Assembly (NCBI GenBank): GCA_007922195.1 | Contig: ML682038.1 | Span: 4,150,106 to 4,214,105 of the forward strand | DNA: 64,000 bases | Reading direction: 5' to 3' | Origin: Podocnemis expansa | Taxonomy: Eukaryota; Chordata; Testudines; Podocnemididae | Shown: positions 1 through 9,510 of the stretch, piece by piece | Position numbering within the stretch: position 1 is the stretch's first letter | How the letters are laid out: each line of letters starts with the position of its first letter | The notes under the pieces: generated by a model | The model's database searches: none | Told to the model about the DNA's origin: nothing | Seen by the model: only the letters and a program-made list of their open reading frames with translations | Program-made: the position numbers and the translations under genes

Positions 1-11
1 AGTGCTGTGCT

Positions 12-831
12 TGATTTCTGAACTTTAAAAAAAAAGGCCCTTATAGTGGGGTCAGCCCTCACCTCCCATGAGTGCCCCTCTTCTGGTCAAATGTATGTCT
101 GTACTTACTCTGTTTCTGGATGGGTATGAGCCTGAAGTTTCTTTGTTTGGTATAGGGTGGAACTCACCTCCCATTGGCACCGCCACCCCGGACAATGGTT
201 TCTTCATCAGTCTTCAGCGACTCAGCCCTCTGACTGAGTCACACACAGTCTGTAGATGGAATAAACAAACAAATCATTTCTAGGGTATACAGACTCTGTC
301 TTCTCATGGCCCTGGTATGGGGCCATACTGCCAAGGCTTCCTCCCTGGAGATTTTGTCCTCTGTTACAGCCCAGCGGAGCCCATTGCAGTAACTTCTATT
401 GGTGTGTCCTTTTTGGCAGCTTTTGGGCTCAGTCTCAGACCATCAGGGCCCATTGTAGTACCCTTCCTTGGTCTGGTTAGGTTCTGGTTGAGTCCTTAGA
501 TGGTGTCCGCAGCCAGCAAGAAGCTACTTCTTATCTCCCCCTGTCTTCTGCAGCTTTTCCTGAGCCCAGTTCTGCCCACACTGAGCTGTTCATGATCCTG
601 CTGCTCTTCCAGCCAGCCAGAAACTCAGTTCTTCCTCTTCCAGCTCCAGGCAGCATGCTCTGTCTCTGCTGCTCCTGTTTTATATGACCGTCATGGACTC
701 TGATTGGCTGCTTCCTGTGAAGCTTCTCTAGGGAGCCTAGCGGACTTCACCCCAGATAAGAGAAGAGGAGGGATAAGGCATGGCATAAGGCATCCAGCAG
801 GAGGGCTCTGAACCTAGTCCACCCTGTCACA
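12..831 (-). mobile_element. Solo LTR (retrotransposon or endogenous retrovirus)
   Basis: The 820-bp block starts TG and ends CA on the + strand and is flanked by an identical 5-bp direct repeat, gtgct at 7-11 and 832-836. Read on the - strand it has a promoter-like order: TGTGACAG start, a CCAAT box (+ strand 703-707), then TATAAAA (678-684) about 20 bases further on. No internal gag/pol region or second LTR follows, so it is a solo LTR. Which superfamily (Gypsy or ERV) is not decidable here. Confidence 0.65.
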
Positions 832-2024
832 GTGCTAGAGAGTTGAACAGTTATGTAAGTTCAAAAGTTTGTCTCTGTCAGCAGCAAAAGTTGGTCCAAC
901 AGAAGATATTACCTCATCTACCTTGTCACTCTAGATTTGAAATTTAATGCTTAGCTGGTCTAAATTGGCATAGCTCCATTATCTTCAACGGAGCTTCATG
1001 AATTTCCACTGACTAAGGATCTAGCCACAACCTGTTTTCTATCCCTCTATGCACCACTTTGAAATCCTTCAATGAAAAACTGTTTGTTTCCTTTCTAGCT
1101 TCTTTCTTTGCTTATGAAATGTCATTGGGGGTTGGGGATCTAGGTGTTTTTTTTTTCTGCTTGCTCTTGGATATCATTTTTTTAAATGTGTTTTTTTATG
1201 TAATTTTAGTCATTTTCCAGAGTCTGTTGGGACATGAACATATTCAAATATATTATGTAAAAACTGTATTTAAAATAATCTAAAAAAACTGTGTTATGAT
1301 CAGAGTTTGTCATCTTAATGTCCCTGTCTCTGTAACATCAGTATGCATTGTGTCCTATTCTATTGAGGGCATTTTTTCCCGAGTACAGTCTAACCCTGCT
1401 CCAAGAAGAGTTAGATAAGAGTGGTGACAATGTCTAACAATCGTGTTGCATCCACTGTTGCCATCAGTGATGGAGAATTAGGGGCCCTGATTTTCTTAGT
1501 TTTTAAGCACAAGAAAAGTAGACTAGACAAAACCATTTTCAACAATGATTGAAAGAGGGGACTGAGCTAGTCATCTTGAGGGTTTTCGTCCCCTGCAAAA
1601 TGTTTCCATAACTGTTATCATTAGTATAGCACCCACATGATTATTAATGAAGAGAAGAAGTCAGTGGTTGCTGGAGTTTTCACCACAGTGTTCAATAGAC
1701 TGGTTCTGAAAGGGGTTAGATGGTACCATGGTTAATACACTGAGCAACCAGTGAGCACTCACTCTCCTACATTTGCTTCAATCAGTGATGGCAGACTTTC
1801 TTTTTCCAAGTGGCATCCCAAAATACATCCTTCAGAAGCAGATTTCTTCTTGTCACTGCTTCCATATCAGTGTGGAGGACCCATTGCTGAGAACTTGTCA
1901 ACCATATTTCAATTTTTTAACATAGATAGGAATAAACAGTCACAGTGGTTTGTCCCTAATTAAGCCACATCTGCATTAGGACTTTGTCAGAGACAATTAC
2001 TGCTGAACTGTGCTCAACCAAGTC
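832..2024. other. No gene or repeat recognised
   Basis: AT-rich intron-like sequence with short ORFs only. The 74- and 70-residue ORFs at 1059 and 1751 show no family motif or splice context. I see no terminal repeats or tandem arrays. Confidence 0.5.
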
Positions 2025-2405
2025 AGTAAGATATCAAGACTTCAAAGAGAAACAGCAGAATTGGAATTGATATGCAGATTTAATATGTGAAAGCAGAGTT
2101 AAATCATGACTATAGATTATTTTCCCATTACAACAGGTGATTTGACCTCACCTTCCTCTATATGCTGTTTCCCAGTGTTTGAATCTTAACAAATTTTTGA
2201 TTTGCTGTTACAGTGTGACCTGATCCCATGACTTACACTTCCCTGCATTTATTTTCCTCCCATTCTGTAAGTTCCCCCAAGTTCAAAGCCTCTGATGAAG
2301 TCAGATTTTCTCCAACGAAAGCTCATCCAATAAATAAATTTGTTAGTCTTTCAGTGCAACAGGACTCCTTGCTTGTTTTGCTGAACTACACTAACATGAC
2401 AGCCA
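2025..2405 (+). mobile_element. Penelope-like element 3' tail fragment
   Basis: Contains the tail sequence seen at six other places in the window: atcaagacttcaaagaga, gttacagtgtgacctg, cttacacttccctgcattta, ctgatgaag...gaaagctcat, aaatttgttagtct, caacaggactccttgcttg and a final actaacatg. It corresponds to the 3' end of the PLE at 59350-60630. It has no endonuclease or reverse transcriptase part, so it is a 5'-truncated copy. Confidence 0.8.
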
Positions 2406-3744
2406 CTTTGGAATGTGCTGAACTGGTGTAGGTGCTGATACTGAAAGGGCTTTGAGCTTGGAAATCTCAAAATAGAACTGAAGTGAATAATTAGTGAAGA
2501 AATTAATTGAATCATTGATTCAATTATGTTCATGATATTTTAATGGAATATTCAACAAATATGTTTTCATCAGTTGCCCAGCTGTTGCTGTGAATATTGG
2601 CATATTGAATTGCACTTTTCATTTGAGAAGAATATATGTGATTTTTTTTTTTGCATTAGTCACCCAATTCTACTCTGAAATGTCAATTTTTTGTTTGTTC
2701 ATCCTATGGAGCCCCAACTCATTAGGACATATCTAGCATGCAGCATTATTTGGTCTTTTACCTGATCTATCACCTATGATGATTACATCTGATATATACA
2801 TTTTACTGTAGGATGGCCTATGTTTTCTGTGCATTGTTCCATTTCTAAAAGTTCTCCCTGTGTACAGAGTATAGCATCCATGTTTGTTCTCAGAGAAGCT
2901 GAAGCTATGACAAATGAGACAAAAATACCATGTTCTGTGACAGAAACTTCAGTTTTGTTTGTTCTTGTTGCTTTCCTGAGTCTAAAAACAGACTGAAAAT
3001 GACCTATTTGCTTTTTGTAAATGGAAGCACTACAACAAGTTTGATAAATAACTTTTAAAAGTTTGAATGTGGTTTTTCAGCAATAAATCTGAAGGTGATA
3101 TATTTGCAGATTTGGCTTGACCCTATATGTAATAGGTCTGAATAATTTTACGCAGGAGTGGAGGACAGGGTTAGAACTATTTCATTATAATTCAAACATC
3201 AGCAAGAAGTGTGGACCTCAAAGTATCTTTCACTCTGATAAATGGAGTGAGAGTTTCTAGTTATAAAATGCTAAGTCATCCCAAAACTCCCTCCTTAAAT
3301 TCTTGAGGAGTTACGAGTGCAAAATATTTTGAATTCACCAATTTTACTGTTTTGAGCTACAGGATGGTCTTATCAATCAATTATCAAATAGCTATTGATA
3401 AATGATGACACCACCTAAGTAATGACCGGTGTTTCTAAACTTAAGTATATAACAGTTCATGAAACCATCACTCTTACAAATGTTTCTCAGCCAGTAGGTT
3501 TCTACAACTTTTTTGAGAACTAAAGGATCCAACTGATTGCATCATAAAACAGTTTATATATATTCTTTCAAATTTATCGTCAAATCTACACTACATGTTC
3601 CATCATTGCTGCCCTGATGAAGATTTCTAGATCCTTATTTTCCTAATGTGGACAAGATTCTTCATCACTTAAACTAATTTGCGTACTGGTATAACCCATG
3701 CTAAGGATCATTTCTTAGCAATTTTTCAATTTTGTGATATATAT

Positions 3745-3747
<3 letters not shown>
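2406..3747. other. No gene or repeat recognised
   Basis: Unique-looking AT-rich sequence. I see no ORF with a family motif, no terminal inverted repeats and no splice-flanked coding block. Confidence 0.45.

Positions 3748-3782
<35 letters not shown>
3748..3782. repeat. (GA)n microsatellite
   Basis: Seventeen or so uninterrupted GA units, preceded by a short TATATA run. Purine strand is the + strand. Confidence 0.97.
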
Positions 3783-3786
<4 letters not shown>

Positions 3787-4146
3787 TTTGATGGTGAGTT
3801 TTCATTTAATCAAAAGTGAAATCTATACTGGAGTTAGTTGGAAACACCACTATGAGTCATCTTATCCGCTTTGTGCAGCAAAAGGACATTAGAACTGGAT
3901 ATTAAATCATCTGGTCTGTCAATGCAGCACTGAAGAATATTTTTCCAATATTTTGTACAGGCAAGGTAAAGTAATGAGCACGCTGGTCCAGGGACTCAAG
4001 TTCAATGGAGCCAGTACAGGGCTATGAGATACCTGTTAATGTTTTCCAGAAAAAAAGGAAATGAAATCCATAAGACAGAAGGGAAGATCTAAGGAAGATG
4101 ACTACATGTGTAAGAGTTTTAACTGATTGCTGTATTTAGAGTTAGA

Positions 4147-4262
4147 ATAGAATCATAGGGTTGGAAGGGACCTCATGAGATCATCAAGTCTAACCCCCTG
4201 GGGCTTGAACCCAGGATCTTCTGTATATTAAGCAGAGGTACTAGCCACTACACTATTTGCAA
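4147..4262 (-). mobile_element. tRNA-headed SINE with CR1-type tail
   Basis: On the - strand the head (from 4262) reads like a tRNA gene: a box-A-like TAGTGTAGTGGCTAGTACC, about 25 bases later a box-B-like GGTTCAAGCCC, joined directly to the CR1 3' end (in + orientation agaatcatagggttggaagg). The same CR1 end closes the CR1 copies at 14879 and 18762. This is the build expected of a SINE that borrows the CR1 machinery. The tRNA of origin is not clear to me. Confidence 0.7.
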
Positions 4263-4545
4263 AGAAATTATCTCCTATGGCAGACTGACTAGGCCTCTGC
4301 AGGGTTTTTTGTTTGTTTTGGTGTTTGCCTTCCTCTGCAGTATGCGGCATGACTCACATTCTATTGAGTTCTCTGTTTCTTAAAGGCTTTAAGTCATGAT
4401 TCGAGGACTTTAATAACACAGCCATAGGTTTGGGGTTTGTTACTGAAGTAGGTGGGTGAGGTTTGCAAGCCTGCATTGTGCAGGAGGTCAGACTAGATGA
4501 TCATACTGGTCCTGTCTGACCTTAAGAGTGTATATGTCTATGAGT
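4263..4545 (+). mobile_element. CR1-type LINE 3'-untranslated fragment
   Basis: Shares a long collinear block with 32900-33222: the tttgccttcctctgcagtat/ggcatg part, ttgaggactt, aggtgggtgaggttt, and the end caggaggtcagactagatga...tctgaccttaa...tctatga. The last part is the usual 3' end of a CR1 subfamily. There is no coding sequence. Confidence 0.7.
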
Positions 4546-4863
4546 GAGGGTGGAATAGCAATTTGAGGCAGTATCCTGGGAGCAAAGGCTGCCTGAGAGC
4601 TAGGACAAAGGATTTGACTGGCAAAGGACCAGCAACAGCCCAATAAGGTGGGAACAACCTGCAAACAGGAGTTGTGACACACCATGGCCTGGAAATAATA
4701 CAACAGCACTGCATTCCATAGGCCTGATTTTTACACAGTACTATGGGCTAGTATTTTATTGCTCTTTTCAGAGAAGGGTGGACTAAAAAAAGTGCCTCAC
4801 AACTCCAGAACTCTCCTCTACTAGAGTTGAGTTAAGAGTGTGGCTCTCTGCAGGGGTTAAAGC

Positions 4864-5049
4864 TGGGGTCTCAGACTCATGGCCCAGGCCGCAAGTGGCC
4901 TCTAAAGCTATTTTCTGCTGCCTGCAACAACACTATTGTTACTGATATTTGCAATATCATTATATGAAAAGGTTGCAGTAGTGTGGCCCTCAGGCTAATG
5001 TACTAGTCCTCATGTGGCCCTCATGGTGATTTGAGTTTGAGATCCCTGG
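4864..5049. mobile_element. Short non-autonomous hAT nested in the 4851 element
   Basis: 186 bp. Ends tggggtctcagactcatgg and, in inverted form, tgagtttgagatccctgg. The 8-bp duplication is gttaaagc / gttaaagt (4856-4863 and 5050-5057). It landed only 13 bases inside the left end of the outer hAT and duplicated part of that element's terminal repeat. Confidence 0.85.
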
Positions 5050-5670
5050 GTTAAAGTAAGGGGGAATGCCTTGGAATGCCATTCTGTGTCCCCCTATTTT
5101 TAGGAAGCCAGAATTCTGGGCCTCCTAAAAATAGGAGAATGCCCTGGAATCTTGCATTCCAGAGCCCCCCAGAAATAGGAGGATGCACTGGCATGTTGCA
5201 TTCCAGGGCCCCTTAAAAATAGAAGGGCACGCTGGAACCCAGCGTGCTGGCACATTCCCTCTAGGCCAGTGGAAGAGTGGGGCTACAGGCTGGGGCCAGC
5301 CTGACTACCCTTCCCTCCCTCCCCCAGAGCCTGTGGAGGCTCCACTGCTTCTGGCCAGGGTCAGGTGGTGCGTGCAGCCAGGCCTCAGCCTCCGGCCTGG
5401 GCTCCTGCCTGCTGGCTGGCTGGCTGGCCGGCCACCACTGTGGCCTCCTGCCCCCCTGCCCAGCTCTTTGGCCAGGTAAGGGGGGTGGGAGCATTGGGGC
5501 AGTTGGTAGCCAGCGGGGAAAGCATGGGGGCAGTGAGGGTGCATCGGGAGGGGTCAGAAGGGTTGGGATGGTGGGCTGGGGAGGGCTTGGAGGGTTGAAG
5601 GGGGTGGCACGAAGATGAGGAGCTGGGAGGTGGGGGGTTAGGATTGGAATGGGGATGCGGAGCTTAGGGC

Positions 5671-7818
5671 AGTGGTTCCCAACCAGTGTGCCGTGGCACA
5701 ATGGTGTGCCGCAGCAACACCCAAAGTGTGCTGTGAGAATCTGGGAGAGTTAGAGTTAGAGTTAGAGCTGCCTCCCTGCTCAGCCCAGCCACATAGGCTG
5801 TGCAGGCCTGGCAAAAAGCAGTTGCGGCTTTTGGGGTAGGCGAAGCAGGCAGCTGCCGAGGGCCCCAAGCAATAAGGGGTCCATCCTCAATTTGGTGGAC
5901 AGAAATGAAAATATAGAAAAATATAGAAATTGTTCCCATCTAGCAGAGCTAGTATGGCTGGAAGCCTAAGCACTTTTCACTCTTGGCTCATCAAGGCAAA
6001 CTATCATTAGGATCTGTGCTTCATCTGAATTGCAGATTTCACCATTATCTGCCCATCACCTTCTCGCTGACGTGCTAAAAAAGCAGGAGCAAGCAACAGA
6101 CAGCACAATAGTAGGAATTTTCCCTTGGGCTCAGCTTTTAATTCCTCAGTGTGGCCATATTCTGCCATTTTTTTAATTTTGTGAAATATTGCCTTTTCCT
6201 TTTCTTTTTCACCTGTTCTTTTGCCTTTTCCTTTGACTTTGTGACAATTTTTAGCTTGGCTTTGGTTAGATCAGTTTACCAGGTAGGTCCATATAGGCTG
6301 CTACATATAAATACAGTGCTGCCCTCTTAGACAATCATTACAGCTGTGTGTGATGTCTGTTCTGTATCTTTTTTCGTAAGTAATTTTTTAGCTTCTTCTG
6401 TACTTACTATTTAATATTTTTGAGGGGGCAAGAGTCTTATAAACTTGAGTACTTCAGAGAATTTCACTGAAATTTGGTGTTTTTCTTTTATAGCTACACA
6501 CTAGGAACCTTTTTTTTTTACTTATTATTTATTATAATTATTTGTATTAGATATCTAGTGCACACAAACCCAAGCCTATATGAACCATTTGTAAGATTTG
6601 ACTGCCAAAATTTTAAATGTGGTATTTGTTATTTTTGAGCCATCATTAATGTTACCACTTTTTATTTATTAATTAATGTTCATACTTTTGAAAAATTTTT
6701 AAAATGTTCATTTTAACTTTGTAGTTCAACATTAGCTCATTTGTGTTAAGTGAAAGATGATCAACTTACAAGCTTCATGATGGGAAGATCTTTAAAAATC
6801 TCATACCAAGAATAATTTACGAGTTCCAGAGGGATAGTCACATTACTTCAGTTCAGCAAAACAAAAAAGGAGGCCTGGGGGGTTGTGTGGGGTGGTTAGG
6901 GCTGCAGGGGGGATTGGGGACACAGGGAAGTTAGCAGTGGGGGCCGATAGTGAGCCCTTTAGGGGGCCCCACAAAGTAGTTTGTGGCAGGGAGGCAGCTC
7001 CCAGCCTGCAAACAGCCAAGGTAAGGGCTTTGAGGGGGACTGCTGAGGGTTGTGGGGGGAAGGGGATATGTGTGTAGCAGAGGTGGATGGGAGTCGATGT
7101 GTAGCAGAGGGTGTATAGCTGAGGTTGTGGGGTGGCTGTTTGGTTGGGAGGGTGTAGCTGGGGGGGTGAGCTGGGGGCTGGAGGGATAGTTCCATCGTAG
7201 ACAGTAGGGGGCTGGGGGAGGGGGGAACGGGACCCACTGGGGTGAGAGGGAGCAGCAGTGGGGTGAGGATTTGCCCTGAGTGACGGGGAGCCACGGTGGA
7301 GAAAGGGGGAAGTGGATGCTTTGTCGTGCTCCCCTGCCCTGCCTTCCCCCTCCCCAGGTTCCCCCCTGCCCCCCCACAAAGCCACTCCTGTTCTCCCTTC
7401 CCCTCTCCTCTCTTGGCGCTGTTCCCCACATGCCTGCCCTTGTTGTCTTTGGCCACCCCTGCCCAGGAATGGTGCTACCATTTCTGGCGCCCTTCTGCAA
7501 GCAGAGCAGGTGCCGGCGCCCCCCTGCAATACTTATCACGCTTACTGGGTTGCGCCGGCCCTGCACCTGTCCTGCTCTTCTCCCCATACTCCCTGCTGCC
7601 ACTGCAAATAACTCCTGACCTTCCCTGTCTTGCCATCCCTGCTCTGCTACCCCTACTACCCCATATAGCAGCATTTCCAAACCACTGTGCCATGGTTCAT
7701 AAATATTCATGTTATTTTGAGCTAATTTGAGTATTCATGAGTTTTTAATGGTGGTGAGCCTTGAAAAATTTGAAGGTATCAAGGTGTGCCACAGCAGAGA
7801 AAAGGTTGGGAACCACTG
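5671..7818. mobile_element. hAT element nested in the 4851 element, itself interrupted
   Basis: Inverted ends CAGTGGTTCCCAACC and GGTTGGGAACCACTG are perfect, with a perfect 8-bp duplication gcttaggg (5663-5670 and 7819-7826). The left ~90 bp and right ~130 bp match the 208-bp relative at 30700-30907, including gtgccacagcagagaaaagg near the right end. The ~1.9 kb between (about 5760-7685) is extra material: an AT-rich part to 6840, then a GC-rich part. I could not define its ends. Confidence 0.85.
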
Positions 7819-8183
7819 GCTTAGGGAATGGGGACTGGGGCTGAGAATGACATGGGGAAAAGAGTCTGATGGGGGTAGGTGTTTTGGGGGCAGTAACTGG
7901 GGTGGGGGCAGTGGCTGGGGTGGTGGAATGGCTTTGGGGGGCAGGAGCTGGGGTGGGGGGCTGGCATTTGGGGGGCAGGAGCTGGGGTGCAGGAAGGGGA
8001 CCCACCCATGCAGGAAGGGGGCCTGCCTGATTAGGAGAGTTCCAGGGCTTGCCAAATTAAACTTTAACCTCTGGCTCTCTGTATTGTAACTGTTCAAGTC
8101 ATTCTGTTTAGAGTATCTGCACAATAGTCCTGCAGTCAGAAATGTGATGGGAGTGCTTCTTGGGAACTCACTATAGCCTAGAG

Positions 8184-8450
8184 CAGAGGTGGGCAAACTA
8201 CAACCCACAGGCCAGATGCACCCCATGGGAACCTTTCAGCAGGCTCTCCAGCTGGTCTGGCTGGAGCATGGCAGCTGCTTGCATCCCAGCAGCACCCCTT
8301 CACTAAGACCCTCTCCCACAACATTAGCCCAGCGGCACCCTGGTCAGAGTGCAGCAGCCACTCCCCTTTCCCAACTCTGTCCCTTCCCTTGTCCCTCCCT
8401 AGTCCACCTATGCATAAGCCTGCCTATGCAAAAAGGTTTTCCCACCCCTG
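8184..8450. mobile_element. Short non-autonomous hAT
   Basis: 267 bp with ends CAGAGGTGGGCAAACTAC and, inverted, CAGGGGTGGGAAAACC. Flanking 8-mers gcctagag (8176-8183) and gtctaggg (8451-8458) differ by two transitions and are read as a decayed duplication. Confidence 0.8.
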
Positions 8451-9003
8451 GTCTAGGGGCTACAGGACTTAGCAGTTGAAGTACCTTCAGTGCTTCCCTC
8501 TGATTTGCAGTGTCTAACCTTGAGAAGTTTTGATTTATCACAAGAGCATTGTGACCCCATTAGTTGGAGAAAATTGCAATATGTTTCCAGCATGTTGTCC
8601 AGTCTGCTTCTAAATAACCTAAGCAATGGTATTTGTCCCATTTGCTCACAAAACTGTTCTACATTTTAATAGACCTCCTTGTTAAGAAGTCATGTTTCTT
8701 TCTCTCTTATCTTTTTCCTTTCCTCCATTTAATCTACTACTCCTAGTTATTCTCCACTTTGTTTTGTCACTGATGTTAACATCGTCCAATACACTTAGAG
8801 ATAGCTATAATAGCTTCCCTTTAGTCATGATCTTGGGTGATGTAAAAATAATTAATTCTGATAACCTTGCCTCATAAATCAGCCTTTCTAGTTCCTTAAT
8901 CATTTTTATTTCTGTCATCTTATTTATCTTGTATTTGTCAACATGTTTCACTTACTAAGTTGCCCAGAATTGTGTTGTAACTGGATACTAGATTAATTCT
9001 CAT
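8451..9003. other. No gene or repeat recognised
   Basis: AT-rich intron-like sequence. The small ORF at 8692 (hydrophobic) has no family signature. Confidence 0.4.
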
Positions 9004-9510
9004 GGGTCATGTCTACACATACAATTTAGTTCAAATTAATGAGAATTAATTCATTAATTACACTGGCTTTCATTACTTTGAAGTAAGGAAGTCCTTAGTT
9101 TGAAGCAATGTACACTTACTTCGAAGTTATAAAACCTCCCTTAACTTCAAAGTAACAGTTAGTTAGATCTTATTAGTTTGAACTAACTGAATGGAGCCAT
9201 GTTAATTTGAACTAACCATTAGTTCAAATCAACGCTGTTTGACATTCTTCGTTGCAGGGTGCCTTCCTTTTTCTATGTATTGGGTGTGGGCATGGCCCTT
9301 CTTGGGGGCCATGTTGCCACACTTCCCATGCTGCCCCCCCCCCCCCAAATTGAACGAGCAAGTCCTGTCCATGGACATGCTAGTTCAATCTGGATTTCTA
9401 GTGAGGCCATGTTAGTTTGAATTAACTTAGTTCAAATTAACCATTATTAGTTCAAATTAATTAATTCGTACTAAGTTAATTCGAACCAGCTTCTTAAGTG
9501 TACATATAGC
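9004..9510. mobile_element. MITE with AATTCGAACTAA-type palindromic arms
   Basis: Ends GGGTCATGTCTACACA (left) and GCTATATGTACACTTA (right, inverted), with a 3-bp duplication cat at 9001-9003 and 9511-9513. Both arms are built of repeats of TTAGTTCGAACTAA / AGTTCAAATTAA in both orientations. The middle (9250-9400) carries the GC-rich core shared with the 16500 and 35931 elements (ccatgttgccacacttccc, then gcaagtcctgtccatggaca in divergent form). The 3-bp duplication suggests PIF/Harbinger, although the usual TWA is not seen. Confidence 0.8.

Larger units (their letters stand above)
4851..8073. mobile_element. hAT transposon (outer), carrying two nested hATs
   Basis: Terminal inverted repeats CAGGGGTTAAAG (left) and CAGAGGTTAAAG (right, reverse-complemented), flanked by a perfect 8-bp target duplication gctctctg at 4843-4850 and 8074-8081. 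The GC-rich interior (5090-5660 and 7827-8060, with aaaatagg / ccagaattct and gggggcaggagctggggt) is shared in opposite orientation with the shorter relative at 55141-55978. Two other hATs sit inside it. No transposase ORF is visible. The long ORFs in this interval are GC-rich frames without motifs. Confidence 0.88.

Noticed and set aside
4201..4262. Functional tRNA gene
   Set aside because: Only box-like parts are present and the unit joins directly to a CR1 tail; a cloverleaf acceptor stem is not evident.
5183..5701. Cluster of ORFs on both strands
   Set aside because: Low-complexity GC-rich interior of the 4851-8073 hAT; proline/glycine-rich products are compositional.
6843..7710. Overlapping long - strand ORFs (228 and 259 residues)
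   Set aside because: They lie inside the interrupted hAT at 5671-7818, in GC-rich sequence open in several frames on both strands, and show no domain or splice context.
7727..8226. Proline-rich 163-residue ORF (-)
   Set aside because: Spans the end of the hAT stack and its target duplication at 8074-8081, so it cannot be an ancestral gene.
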